Assembly: GCA_033807775.1 (NCBI GenBank)
Contig: CM066312.1
Span: forward strand, 30,601,696 to 30,665,695
Origin: Saussurea involucrata
Lineage: Eukaryota; Streptophyta; Magnoliopsida; Asterales; Asteraceae
Direction of reading: 5' to 3'
DNA length: 64,000 bases
The notes beneath the pieces were generated by a model, which made no database searches, was not told where the DNA came from, and saw nothing but the letters and a program-made list of their open reading frames with translations. How positions within the stretch are numbered: the first letter of the stretch is position 1; every line of letters begins with the position of its first letter. A program made the position numbers and the translations under genes. Of the stretch, positions 9,302 through 21,765 are shown one piece after another.

Positions 9302-12300
9302 GGGCCATAGGGTTCACTGATAACTTTACCGGGAACGAAATCTTCGGCAGGAGGTAGAGATGTATTAAGTCCGGAGAGGTCAGGGTTAGGGCCAAGAACT
9401 ACTTCACGAGAGAAACTGATACCAGTCTCGTTTCTTAGAGCGGGTCCTGAGGAGGAAGTTCTTTTCTTCTTTGGAGCAGTTTGTCCCTTTGTCGATGGTG
9501 GAGGAGGAATATCAATCGCTGAAGACACTAAGTCAATCTTCTTGTTTATGGCTTGAATGACATATGGTTTGAAAGTGGAGTGAGAGCGCTGAATTTCTAT
9601 CCTCATATCCATCCATTCAGAGAATCCAAATTTGTTTATATCAGACATGTAGTAGGTTCTGAAGTGGCCGTTCTCTCTGACAACTTGGATATGAACAATC
9701 GGTACCTTTATGTTGTTTTTCAAAGCGTATCTCCCTCGAACGTTATCAGTTTTTATTCTTGAGGAATGTTGTCTGTTGTGGAAACTCTTTTTGGACCATA
9801 CAAGAGTGGTGTCGCTGACTTTGGTCTTCTTTTGGCGAGTCTTCTGTACGTCCAACAATAGTTTTTCTTGAACAGCAACAAGAAATTTATTCAGGTCTTG
9901 ATCTTTGAAAGAACGCTGAGCGAGCTCTAAGGCATACTCTCTGTCTTTTTCTTCAGCTTTCTTTCTTTCGGCAAAAAGTTTCTCAGCTCTGAGAGATTCA
10001 ACGACTTCATCTTTTGAGAGAATGTTAAGATGAGTGGGTAAACGTCGCTGATCCTCGAACTGTTTGATCATGGCAGCTCTCTTTTTCAGGTCATCTTCAC
10101 TTAGCTTGTGAGGCACTAAGGAAGGTCTGTTGTTGTGAGAGAGCAGCTCTTCTTCTTCAAAAATGTCATCAGTCTCAGTAAAGTCTAAGACTGGGATTAT
10201 TGCTTCAGCTCTTGTGGCTGGGATTATTGGAGTTCCAGCAGGAGAACCTTCAGCTGGATCCTCAAACAGGGGAGAGGACTAGCTGAAACACAGCGATCGT
10301 TTAAGTAAGATCATTTGGTAGAAAGAGATAGAGAAAAGAATGAGGATCAAGTGTATATAGATTTTATGGAGAGGAGAACTGAGGTTGAGAAGGGATAGAG
10401 GAGGGATGCAGTATAAGGAAAGAGGAGATATTGTACCTTACAAACTGGCTTTTTCAGAAGGATAGACAGATTGCCTTCTGCAGCGAGGCCTTTGTTTTTG
10501 CCTTTATCAGCTTCAGTTGCTGCAGGTTTTGTCTTAGTCGTCTCCCCTGAAGGTTCCTTTATCATGACCCCTTTTTGAGCTGGGGCGGCCTTGATAGGCT
10601 GGACGAAGAAGAAATCGTCATCATCATCGTCATTTTTATGAGTTGATGATGGTTCGTCGTCAGAGATGTCGACAGCTTCATCGTCTTCAGCATCTTCTTC
10701 AGATTCGACCTCGTCATCATAAGGTTCGATCACATCAGCAACAGCTTCATCATGTTACTCTTCGAGTTGCTCCCCCTCAGATACAGAGGGAGGTTTCTCG
10801 GTTCCCTCAGGGTTTTCAACTCCCTGAGGTTGTCCAGTAGAAGTAGCAGCAGCAGCAGTTTCATTTGTCTCCCCCTCAGCATTATGGGGAAGACCTTCAT
10901 CGTTCTTCTCCCCCTCTTCCTCATGATGAGTAGGGGAGGTTTTTGGAATGTCAGCGGCAGTGTCATGAGAGTCATTGTCTTCTAGGCCAGTGATTCCCAT
11001 GCAGATTTCAATCAATGCGATTCTGTCTTCTAGGCCAGAAATTGCAGGATTGAGACTTTGAAGATCCTCTCGATCAGCCTGAGTGAAATGCGAAGGAGCA
11101 CAAGTTGGGGCGTTCAGGCGATCGAATACTTGATGAAGATCTTTGACCGTGGAGACCTCAGTCTTGATCGTGGAGACCTCACCCTTAAGAGAACCAACCT
11201 TTGTCTTCAATGATGTGACTTCATTGGACAGAGTGGTGAAGTTTGTTGCGAGGGTGGTCTTAGTGAGGTTGAGATCGTTGACGATTGTGGAGTTGTTGGC
11301 GAGAGTAGTAGCAAATTGACCAATACTGCCATCCACCTTCTCCAGATCAGCACTGGAGGCTTTCTTATCAACAATGTCGGTCAGCTTTTTGAGATTCTCT
11401 CCATCGTCTGTAACCGCTGAAGAGTTGGTGGAGAGAGTGGTGTTGTAAGAATCCACCTTTGTCACCAGATCGTTCAGGGAGTGTTGAATATCTCCCAAAT
11501 TAGGACCTGTAACAGTAAATAACTTGTGAACAGAGGAAAGCTCAGAAGTTTAGGGTTGAGAGAGAGGAATGTGTATGGTTTTGTGTATACCTACAGGCGG
11601 GTTGGCAAAGTTGTCGAAACCTTGTAGACCTGAGTAGTGTTCCATGTAGTCTTCGAGAGTGCCTTGGCGCATGGAAGTGCCTGCAGATCCTAAATTTGCA
11701 TCCATCATCATATGTAGAGTATCAGCAGCTGAATCATATATGATGACGGGCGTTCCAGAGAACGAGGGGAAAACTGGAGGAGTGTCCAAAGAAATGGTAG
11801 GAGGAACGAAGGTTGAGAAAATTGGTTGGGAGCAAGGTTCAGCTCTGAGAGATTCAACGACTTCATCTTTTGAGAGAATGTTAAGATGAGTGGGTAAACG
11901 TCGCTGATCCTCGAACTGTTTGATCATGGCAGCTCTCTTTTTCAGGTCATCTTCACTTAGCTTGTGAGGCACTAAGGAAGGTCTGTTGTTGTGAGAGAGC
12001 AGCTCTTCTTCTTCAAAAATGTCATCAGTCTCAGTAAAGTCTAAGACTGGGATTATTGCTTCAGCTCTTGTGGCTGGGATTATTGGAGTTCTAGCAGGAG
12101 AACCTTCAGCTGGATCCTCAAACAGGGGAGAGGACTAGCTGAAACACAGCGATCGTTTAAGTAAGATCATTTGGTAGAAAGAGATAGAGAAAAGAATGAG
12201 GATCAAGTGTATATAGGTTTTATGGAGAGGAGAACTGAGGTTGAGAAGGGATAGAGGAGGGATGCAGTATAAGGAAAGAGGAGATATTGTACCTGACAAA

Positions 12301-14949
12301 CTGGCTTTTTCAGAAGGATAGACAGATTGCCTTCTGCAGCGAGGCCTTTGTTTTTGCCTTTATCAGCTTCAGTTGCTGCAGGTTTTGTCTTAGTCGTCTC
12401 CCCTGAAGGTTCCTTTATCATGACCCCTTTTTGAGCTGGGGCGGCCTTGATAGGCTGGACGAAGAAGAAATCGTCATCATCGTCGTCATTTTTATGAGTT
12501 GATGATGGTTCGTCGTCAGAGATGTCGACAGCTTCATCGTCTTCAGCTTCTTCTTCAGATTCGAACTCGTCAGCATAAGGTTCGATCACATCAGCAACAG
12601 CTTCATCATGTTACTCTTTGAGTTGCTCCCCCTCAGATACAGAGGGAGGTTTCTCGGTTCCCTCAGGGTTTTCAACTCCCTGAGGTTGTCCAGTAGAAGT
12701 AGCAGCAGCAGCATTTTCATTTGTCTCCCCCTCAGCATTATGGGGAAGACCTTCATCGTTCTTCTCCCCCTCTTCCTCATGATGAGTAGGGGAGGTTTTT
12801 GGAATGTCAGCGGCAGTGTCATGAGAGTCATTGTCTTCTAGGCCAGTGATTCCCATGCAGATTTCAATCAATGCGATTCTGTCTTCTAGGCCAGAAATTG
12901 CAGGATTAAGACTTTGAAGATCCTCTCGATCAGCCTGAGTGAAATGCGAAGGAGCACAAGTTGGGGCGTTCAGGCGATCGAGTACTTGATGAAGATCTTT
13001 GACCGTGGAGACCTCAGTCTTGATCGTGGAGACCTCACCCTTAAGAGAACCAACCTTTGTCTTCAATGATGTGACTTCATTGGACAGAGTGGTGAAGTTT
13101 GTTGCGAGGGTGGTCTTAGTGAGGTTGAGATCGTTGACGATTGTGGAGTTGTTGGCGAGAGTAGTAGCAAATTGACCAATACTGCCATCCACCTCCAGAT
13201 CAGCACTGGAGGCTTTCTTATCAACAATGTCGGTCAACTTTTTGAGATTCTCTCCAGCGTCTGTAACCGCTGAAGAGTTGGTGGAGAGAGTGGTGTTGTA
13301 AGAATCCACCTTTGTCACCAGATCGTTCAGGGAGTGTTGAATATCTCCCAAATTAGGACCTGTAACAGTAAATAACTTGTGAACAGAGGAAAGCTCAGAA
13401 GTTTGGGGTTGAGAGAGAGGAATGTGTATGGTTTTGTGTATACCTGCAGGCGGGTTGGCAAAGTTGTCGAAACCTTGTAGACCTGAGTAGTGTTCCATGT
13501 CGTCTTCGAGAGTGCCTTGGCGCATGGAAGTGCCTGCAGATCCTAAATTTGCATCCATCATCATATGTAGAGTATCAGCAGCTGAATCATATATGATGAT
13601 GGGCGTTCCAGAGAACGAGGGGAAAACTAGAGGAGTGTCCAAATAAATGGTGGGAGGAACGAAGGTTGAGAAAATTGGTTGGGAGCGAGGTTCAGCGTTG
13701 GATCCGCTGAGAATCACTTCAGTCTGTAGAGAGGCTGAAGGAGATGGGTTATGTTCCAAGTTAATAACGTCAGCGTTTAGAGACGTTGAAGTTTGGATGG
13801 AAGGGGTGGCTTTTTCAGCTGTGGCAGAGCGTACCATGAGATTATCCAGCATAGTCTGTTGAGAGTCAGACGCTAGGTATTCAGCCGTTGATGGCTTAGA
13901 GGGTTGCTTCTTGGTTTTCTTTATCCTTTCGGACTCAAGTTGGGAAGTAGAGTGTTTCCTTTTATGAGAAGGAGTGGAGGGTGCAGCTTGGGTATCAACG
14001 GTGGGGATTTCCGCTGAGGTAGCCGCAGAAGTGGAAGAAGGAGGATTAAGAATAGTTAAGAGAGTAGAGAGACGTACCTCGTTTGGCATGGGGCTGAAGT
14101 CGAGCACCTTAAGGCCAACCTGAGAGAGTCTCAGATCACCCTCTTTTGGGTATTTGTCCCCGAGTCCTTTTAGAAAGACGGCGCTGATGAATCGGGGGTA
14201 TGGAACGCAGGTTGGTCTGTCAGCCATATCCACCCTGAACGCCAAGTCGTCGTAGATGATTGACGCCCAGTCGACGTGGAGACCTTTCAGCAGTGCATAG
14301 CCCATGGCCTGTTGAGGTTGAGAGGCTTGATCAGAGGAGCCAGTTTTCGCTGTTATGCAGCTTATCAGGTGAGCGAAGATGAAGTTCATCTCGTTGGGCA
14401 TCTTTGATTTCTTGATCAGGGTCAGCTTCTTCTCAGGGAGTTTATCTCTCCCTGTGTCCCATGTGTAACCCATTGCATCAAAGAATGCAGTGATTGCTTC
14501 CCTATCAGCTAGGTTTTTGTGGTTTGGTAGAGAGATAAAGCGTTTTTCTTTGGTAGCTGCGGGTAGGTTGAGTGCACGCCTGATAATAGCAGGGTTGATT
14601 TTGGTGGTGCCAAATTTGGTGTCACAGAGGATGACATCAAGTAGTTTCGTTTGGTCTTTGGGTGAAGGAACCTGAGCTCGTCTGGCTACCAGAACTGAGC
14701 TAAAAGGAATTTATGGGCAGGGGGTACAATAGTCAGGGCGGTAGATAAGCAGCAGGTTTTGAGAAAATTCACAGCATCATCCAGATGTGTGACTTGCTTT
14801 CGCTGAGGAAAATCGAAAAGCGCATAGTGGTTGTTGTGTTGAAACGTAACTTTCTTGAGATCGAATTTAACCTGAGGAGCCTTTATGAACTCAGTGATCT
14901 CAGCGGCAATGGGAGACTTTGCAGTAGCAGTGTCAGTAGTAGACGCCAT
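9302..14949 (-). pseudogene. ORF3 (env-position protein) of element A, duplicated and broken
   Basis: The ATG at 14947-14949 follows a CAG acceptor-like site. The N-terminal part (about 14949-14100) matches B's ORF3. Relative to B, a 4-nt deletion near 14680 changes frame just after a QFW motif. The central part has a Ser/Thr-rich region with a basic KRKHS patch, then a long heptad-like coiled coil (about 13330-12880) ending in a GLEDRIA motif. It is followed by a Glu/Asp-rich tail. A TAA at 12611-12613, present in both duplicate copies (also 10755-10757), precedes the acidic SDDEPSS segment. Intron-like gaps lie at 12135-12292 and 10279-10436. The C-terminal domain (about 10116-9302) has a basic KKKR tract and is truncated into LTR sequence. 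I see no convincing membrane segment. The role is unknown; by position it is the env-like or third ORF. Confidence 0.7.
9984..13692. repeat. 1.85-kb tandem duplication inside ORF3 of element A
   Basis: 9984-11839 and 11840-13692 are near-identical direct copies, offset 1856 bp. A 3-nt indel in the coiled-coil region (CTTCTCCAG versus CTCCAG) is the only length change I saw, along with a few substitutions. The junction and both outer ends share TCAGC, so it probably arose by slippage or unequal exchange at that 5-bp microhomology. The duplication repeats the coiled coil, the acidic tail, the candidate introns and the start of the C-terminal domain. Confidence 0.85.
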
Positions 14950-14951
14950 TT

Positions 14952-15342
14952 CTGAGTAACACATATAACCACGAAGAAAATGAACAAACAAATGTCTTAA
15001 TGTAGAAAGATTTTCCAAACAGATGTTTTTGAATTTTGTCCATTTCATTCAGACAAAAAATGTCTTAATGAAGATTTGGGTTTTTCTTGTTTTGAAAAAG
15101 AAATACAAAACATGGAGAGTATGTGTTTTCCAGTTTCGGTTTGAAGAAGAGATTCTGGAAAACATATGAAGAACAAGTTTAAGATTTTTCAATTAAACTT
15201 GAAGAACAACCATGAAGGTTGTGTTCATAAAATCATGAGAAGAAAATGATTTCTTTTTAAAAAGGTTTCTTATGTTTGATCTGTTGAAAACAAAGATAAG
15301 ATCAGAAACAAGTTAATGTAGGAAAATAGTGAGAATATTAAC
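14952..15342 (-). other. Candidate leader intron of ORF3 in element A
   Basis: On the minus strand, CAAAG is followed by GTTAATAT (first intron base 15342). The segment runs U-rich to ACTCAG (last base 14952), just upstream of the ORF3 ATG at 14949. It is 391 nt. Element B has the same donor word and a matching acceptor at the same place (386 nt). Splicing itself is inferred. Confidence 0.5.
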
Positions 15343-15460
15343 CTTTGTTGTCTTAGAAGAAGATGAACAGTTTGTCGAAACGATAGTTCAAAATGCAACA
15401 GTAATTCTTTTCTTGAAGAAGAAGTTGTTCGCGTAAAGAAAAAAATATAAACTCAAAAGG

Positions 15461-15640
15461 GTTTATATAGTGAGAGTAGAGAGAGAAAAACTAAGAGCGG
15501 AAAAAGTTTTTCATGATGACACGGACACGTGTTTGCATTTGATTTGATGAGAAAACGAAACGTGCAAACGTGTGTCAGAAAAAGTTCGTGTCAGGGTTTA
15601 TCCGTTTGATGACATCACAAACGTCTTTTCATATTTTAGG
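15461..15640 (-). promoter_or_regulatory. Candidate internal promoter upstream of ORF3, element A
   Basis: On the minus strand, TGATGTCATC (about 15610), ACACGTGTCC (about 15530) and CTATATAAAC (15470-15461) occur in order, about 510 bp before the ORF3 ATG. Element B conserves the three boxes and their order (TGACGTCA, ACACGTGTCC, TATATAAA). Conservation within otherwise drifting non-coding DNA suggests function; transcription is not shown. Confidence 0.5.
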
Positions 15641-15916
15641 ATGTCTCTGAGGATTTTGAAAACTCAGGGACATTTTGAAAACATAAAGCACTGAATAGAG
15701 ATCAGTGTTAAGTTTAGAAATTTCAAAGTATCGCTGATAAGGAAGAGATATTCAGCGATGCAATTTGTTTTGAAATCTTTCAGTTCTAGGCGAACGTCAG
15801 CGAACAAGAGAGAATGTACCTTGATATCAGCGAATCAATTTTGTTCAGAGAGAAGATGATAGAAAGGGTTATACAAGTTCTTATTACCCCTGATCAAATG
15901 CTAACCGCTGAAGATT

Positions 15917-18900
15917 TTATTCTTCAAAGTTCAGCATTCCAAGCTCGCTGATGAGAAAGTTGAATCTTGTCTCATCAAGAGGCTTGGTAAACAGATCAGC
16001 TAACTGAAAGTCAGTTGGGATAAAATGAAGTTCTATATCACCATTCATCACATGATCTCTGATAAAATGATACCTGATTTCGATGTGTTTGGTTTTTGAG
16101 TGTAGCACTGGATTGTTGGCTATAGCGATGGCACTAGTGCTGTCGCAATAGATTGGAATCTTTGAGAGCTGAAGGTCATAGTTCAGTAGTTGATTTCTCA
16201 TCCACAAGACCTGAGAACAACAGCTTCCAGCGGCTACGTACTCAGCTTCAGCGGTTGAGGTGGACACTGAGTTTTGCTTTTTACTTGTCCAACTCACCAG
16301 CTTTCCACCCACGAGCTGACAACCTCCTGTGGTGTTTTTCCTATCCATTTTTCAACCTGCAAAATCACTATATGAATAGGCGATTAGATCAAATCCTGAA
16401 TCTTTGGGATACCAAAGACCTAGATTAGGAGTACCCTAAGGTAACGAAAGATTCGCTTTACAGCGATCATATGAGATTCCTTAGGTTCAGCTTTATATCG
16501 TGCACACAAACAGGTTGCGTACATAATATCAGGTCGGCTAGCTGTGAGATACAGCAGAGAGCCGATCATTCCACGGTATGTCGTGACATTAACAGGTATT
16601 CCAGAAGGATCCTTGTTTAGTGTCAGTGGCGGTGCCATAGGGGTTTTCATAGCTGAACTCTGAGTTAAATCAAATTGCTTCAGCATATCTTTAACATACT
16701 TTCCTTGATTAATGAAAGTTCCTTTTTCATTATGTTTTATCTGTAGACCAAGGAAATATGTTAGCTCACCCATCATACTCATTTTATATTCAGCTTTCAT
16801 CCTTTCAGAGAAACGAGTACAAAGGTCAGGGTTAGTGGAACCAAATATAATATCATCGACATATATTTGAACAAAAATAATATGACCTTTTACTTTCCTG
16901 AAAAATAGAGTTTTGTCGATTTTACCACGCTCAAATTTTTCAATCAGGAGATAAGATGAGAGAGTGTCATACCATGCACGAGGAGCTTGCTTTAAGCCAT
17001 AGAGTGCCTTATCCAGTTTATAAACATAACCTGAATGCTTAGGATCTGAGAATCCTGGAGGTTGTTCCACGTAGACTTCTTCATTCAGCTTTCCATTTAG
17101 GAACGTTGACTTGACATCCATTTGATAAACTTTGAAGTCTTTGTGTACAGCGTAAGCTAAGAAGAGACGAATAGCTTCTAGTCTTGCCACTGGAGCAAAG
17201 GTTTCGTCGTAATCTATACCTTCCTCTTGTCTGTATCCCTGAGCAACAAGTCGAGCCTTGTTGCGGGTTACAGTTCCATGTTCGTCCAACTTGTTTCGAT
17301 AGACCCATTTAGTGCCTATCACTGACTTGTCAGATGGACGAGGAACAAGTTTCCAAACTTTGTTTCTTTCGAATTCTATCAGCTCTTCTTGCATAGCGCT
17401 GACCCAGTTTGGATCTTGGAGGGCATCATCTGTTTTCTTTGGTTTAATCAAAAAAATAAAGTTAACAAATAAGCAAATATTACCTGCACTTTGTCGAGTC
17501 TGAACACCAGCGTTTGGATCACCAAGAATCTGATCAATAGGGTGATTTATAGTCCATCGTTGAGCAGGAGCATAAGTTGCTGACTCAACCTGAACTTGAG
17601 GAGCTGAGAATGAGACTTCAGCAACTTCTGGTATATCAGCCAAGAGAGGAAGAGGTGCAAATGGCATTTCATTCACTGATTGCTGAGAAGTAGATGGTAT
17701 TTCTGAGATAGAAGGTTCAAAGGCAGGCATAGTGTTTAGAGGAACAGCTGAGACCCATGAAGTTTCAGCTTCACTATTCTTCATGCTTGGGATGATGGTA
17801 GGATCATCATCTTTAGCGGGATGAGTATGAGATGGAGGAATGGGAATGTCTTCTGAATCACCAAGATGAAAAAACATCCATTGATTCAGTTCTTCAGTAT
17901 CAGCAGAAGGTCTAGAATTTGCTGAACGGGATTCATCAAAAGTGACGTGGATAGTTTCTTCAACAGTTTGTCTTCTACGATTGAAGACTCTGAAGGCTTT
18001 GGAGATTGAAGAAGATCCAAGAAAGATTCCATCATCGGCCTTAGGATCAAACTTTCCAAGGGCATCTCTGTTGTTCAGTATGAAACACTGACATCCAAAG
18101 ATGTGAAGGAAGCTAATTGAAGGCTTTCTCCCATGGAAGAGTTCATAGGCAATCTTTTTGAATCTTTTGACTATCAGCGACCTGTTTTGAGTGAAACAAG
18201 CAGTGTTGACAGCTTCTGCCCAAAACTGAGTAGGCAGGTGAGAATCGTTGAGCATTGAACGTGCAACTTCAATGATAGTTCTATTTCTTCTTTCAGCGAC
18301 TCCATTTTGTTGCGGTGTTCTCACTTAAGAGAAGTTGTGAGAAATACCCTTACTTTCAAAGAAGGAATCAAGAGAACTGTTTTTAAATTCAGTTCCATGA
18401 TCACTCCTTATTGAGCGAACGGTCATGTTGTTCAGGACTTCCATTTTCCTAACAAAGGTGATGAGTTCTTCAGGGGTGTCACTCTTAGAACGGAGAAACA
18501 TTACCCAGGTATAGCGAGAGAATTCATTAACTATGACCAATGTATATTTCTTTTCAACGATGGATTGTTTGTTAACAGAGCCAAACATATCCATATGAAG
18601 AAGTTGTAGAGGAGATGACACTGAGGAAACTTGCTTAGACTTGAAGCTTGCTTTGGTCTGTTTCCCTTTCTCACACGCTGAACATAAGGACTCCTTGGCG
18701 TATGAGTGCTGAGGAAGACCAGTGACCAACTCTTTAGAAGAAAGAGTATTCAGTGTCTTGAAGTTGAGATGAGAGAGCCTCTTATGCCATAGCCAATTGA
18801 CATCAGATGAGGATTTTGAGAAGAAACAGGAGTTCTCAGTGGTTGTAGAGTCCATGTTAATAACGTAAACATTTTCTAAACGATAACCGCTGAGAGCTAT

Positions 18901-19200
18901 CTTCTCCTTTTTGTCAGTGACAAAGCAGGATTCCTTAGTGAATATCACTTTGTTATCCTTGTCACATAGCTGACTTATGCTTAGAAGATTATGCTTCAGT
19001 CCTTCAACATATGCAACTCTTCCAAAGGTTGTTGTATCATTAGAGAGTACACCAAACCCTCGGGTGTAGCCTTTTCCGTTTCCACCGAAGGTCACTGAGG
19101 GACCCTTCTCTTCCTTATACTCAGTGAGCAGGTTCTTCTTACCAGTCATGTGTCTAGAGCATCCGCTATCGAGATACCAGATACCCTTCTTAACCTGCAA
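15917..19200 (-). pseudogene. pol: pol of copia element A (protease, integrase, RT, RNase H)
   Basis: Domains in order on the minus strand are: protease with WYLDSGCSRHMTG (about 19180); integrase HHCC (HKRLSHLN...CSACEKGK) and DDE core (LHMDMFG, RSDHGTEF, NGVAERRN); RT with TKWVYRNKLD and YVDD (about 16864-16853); and RNase H with TSTAEAEY ending in LADLFTKPLDE. It is inactive as written. A TAA at 18325-18327 replaces a Ser codon present in B. One A is missing near 16438 (B has AAGGG, A has AGGG), and this frameshift separates RT from RNase H. There is no ATG at the start; it follows the gag stop in another frame. Confidence 0.9.
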
Positions 19201-19211
19201 ACAAAGGAAGA

Positions 19212-21312
19212 TTAGTTTGACTTAGGCACCCATTTCATTTTGGGTCTAGATTTGTCAGTGGTGGTAGAGGGAGTGGAAGGTTCAGCATTCTTCGCAGCAT
19301 TTGAAGATTCAGCTTTGTTGTCAGTTTTCACTTTGGTTAATTTCTTAACCTCAGTGGTCTTCTTTGCCTTGGGGGCATTAATCTTCACCTTAGCTGTCTT
19401 TTCAGCTTTGGTGGTTGTGGGGCACTTACTAGCAACATGATTTGTAAGTCCACAGTGATAACATTTCCTATAGCTAAAAGTAGCTTTAGGACCATTTGCA
19501 TGCTTATCCGTTAATTTTAAATGAGCAAGGCCAGCACCAAGTATACCTTTGGCATTGAAAATGAGAGGAACAACCAGTTCTTCGGACTTCTTACCAATAA
19601 TATTCACTTTAATTCTAGGAGTAGATCGCTGAATAAATCCAGAGATCTTGTTCTTAGAAGTAGAGGGATAAGTCACTGAAGCTTTAGAAGCATTCATCTT
19701 AGGTACAAAGGTACCCTTCTGAGGTTTTGGATAAATAATTTTCTCTTTACCTTTAGAAACTAAGGTAGAGATTTCCTCAGGAATATGAGTTTTTGAAGAG
19801 GAACACTGAGAAGATGAAGTGTCAGGGATAGAGGAGACAAACATTCCAAACTTAAGCATGGAATGATCAGTGGTTGGTTTTTCAGCGTCAGCTTTATAAC
19901 CAAGACCACGTTTGTCACTCAGAGGAATCTGAGACTTAATTATCTCAGTGATCGTTGTTGAGGATTTACACCATCCTTCAACAGTAGCTTTTTCAGCTTT
20001 TAATGCAGCGATAGCTTCTTCGCGTTCGATTTTGACTAGCTGATTTATATGAACTTGATCTCTTAAATCCTCTTCAATTTTAGAAAGCTTTTCTATTTGA
20101 AGGTGGCAGTTTTTAAGTTGTTCAGCGAGATCAAGGTTTTGATTTTCAACAACATCTTTGCCATTCATGGCATCATATAAACTCATAGTCAGGAGATCGA
20201 TCTTTCGAAGACTATCAGCTTCATCAATATTTGAAATATTGGTAAAGAAGGAAGGTGATACCTTAGTAGCAGAGACTGAAGTAGAGGGAATGTCAGAATT
20301 TTCTTCCTCTTCTTCGATTTTGGCCATAAGGCAGAGATTGGCTTCATCGTCATCTTCAGCGTCAGATGATTCTTCAGAGTCAGAAGCAGCCCAATCATAG
20401 TCAGCCATCAGGCCTTTACCTTTCTTTTTAAAGCCTTTCAGCTTTGCGTACCTTTCTTTCAGCTTTTGATATTTATCATCTCTAGCCCTGGGGTTAGAGG
20501 ATTTCTTGGCGAAAGCTGAGTTTCTAAAAACTTTCTTTGACCTGCACTCGCTAGCAAAATGTCCTATCTTTTCACAGTTATAGCAAGTAGCAGTAGCCTT
20601 ATCAACAGGGGTTGATGGTCTAGGCTTGGCAGTGATAGCAAGAGGTTTGTTCTTTCTGAAATTTTTCTTCTTGACGAATCTCCTGAACTTATTAGATAGG
20701 AGAGCCATAGATTCATCAAGATCTGAAGAGTCAGGATCTGATGAGCATTCAGAGTTAGTCTCCAACTCAGTGATAGTGATAGTTGATCGCTGAGTGGAAG
20801 GTGACTCTGAGATTAAAGCAACAGGGGTGCTTTTGGAATCTTTTACAAGATTCTTCTTAAGATGACCCGATTGCTCATGATTAATAATCGTGTCATATAA
20901 GGTAGAAAGAGTCATAGATTTAAGATCCTTTGACAGCTTGAGACACATTGAATAACTGTCCTAGCTTTCAGGTAAACATTCTAAGAACTTTGTCAGAATT
21001 TCAAAGTTAGAATATTCCTTACAAACGGTTTTCAGATCAATTATTAAACAGTTAAAGCGTTGATGAACTTCAGAGAGAATTTCATTCTTACCACAAATGA
21101 AGCTTTCATACTGTCTTACCAGGTTGATTTTAAATGAGTCCTGGACTTCAGACGTACCTTCATACTGAACACAGATTGTGTCCCACATGGCTTTGGAGGT
21201 TTTCAGGTTCATGACGGAATGGCAGACTTCGTCAGGAAGAGCCATGGAAAGAATGGATCTGGCTTTGGTGTCGATAGCCACTTTCTTCTTGTCTTCATCA
21301 TTCCACATATGA
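19212..21312 (-). pseudogene. gag: gag of element A, 5'-truncated and interrupted
   Basis: This is homologous to B's gag from its residue ~80 onward. The N-terminus, leader, PBS and 5' LTR are gone, replaced at about 21312 by unrelated repeats. It contains the copia-type gag core (AMWDTICVQYEGTSEVQD), a first zinc knuckle CYNCEKIGHFASEC, a coiled-coil-like region and a second knuckle CYHCGLTNHVASKC near the end. A TAG at 20961-20963 replaces the Trp codon of the SWDNYS segment in B. The frame ends in TAA at the gag-pol junction, followed by a pyrimidine tract and TTTGCAG. Confidence 0.85.
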
Positions 21313-21344
21313 ATAAGAACATGTTTTTTTTTGTAATAAGAACA

Positions 21345-21765
21345 TGCAGTTTATGATTATGTGTGTGCATTAAGCATTAAGCAGCCCATTAAGCCTATTA
21401 AGCAGCCCATTAAGCAGCTAATATTCTGCGACTAATTTGAACATAAAAAAACTGAGAAGATGAAGCAGTAACATAAAGTGTTTGTGTGTGCATTAAGCAT
21501 TAAGCAGCTTATTAAGCCTATTAAGCAGCCCATTAAGCAACTAATATTCTGTGACTTTATTTGAACAGAAAAAGAAACTGATAAGATGAAGCAATCACAT
21601 AAAGTGTTTGTGTGTGCATTAAGCATTAAGCAACTTATTAAGCCTATTAAGCAGCCCATTAAGCAGCTAATATTCTGTGACTTATTTGAACAGAAAAAGA
21701 AACTGAGAAGATGAAGCAGTAACATAAAGTGTTTGTGTGTGCATTAAGCATTAAGTGAGAGGTCT
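21345..21765. repeat. Minisatellite, about 3.3 copies of a ~125-bp unit
   Basis: Three full units and part of a fourth, each starting near GTGTGTGCATTAAGCATTAAG and carrying internal TTAAGCAGCCCATTAAGC sub-repeats, then TAATATTCTGTGACT and GAAACTGAGAAGATGAAGCA. They lie directly beyond the truncated 5' end of element A. ORFs across them are repeats of the same peptide and not genes. Confidence 0.75.

Noticed and set aside
10643..10985. Plus-strand Arg/Gln/His-rich and Ser/Leu-rich ORFs opposite ORF3
   Set aside because: Shadow frames of the acidic low-complexity coding strand.
21308..21320. Target duplication for element A (AAGAA at 8375-8379 and near 21313)
   Set aside because: The 5' LTR of A is absent, so a matching 5-mer beyond a gag truncation is most likely chance in AT-rich sequence.
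21432..21725. 97-aa Cys/Leu-rich ORF with apparent membrane segments
   Set aside because: It is the repeated translation of the minisatellite unit.
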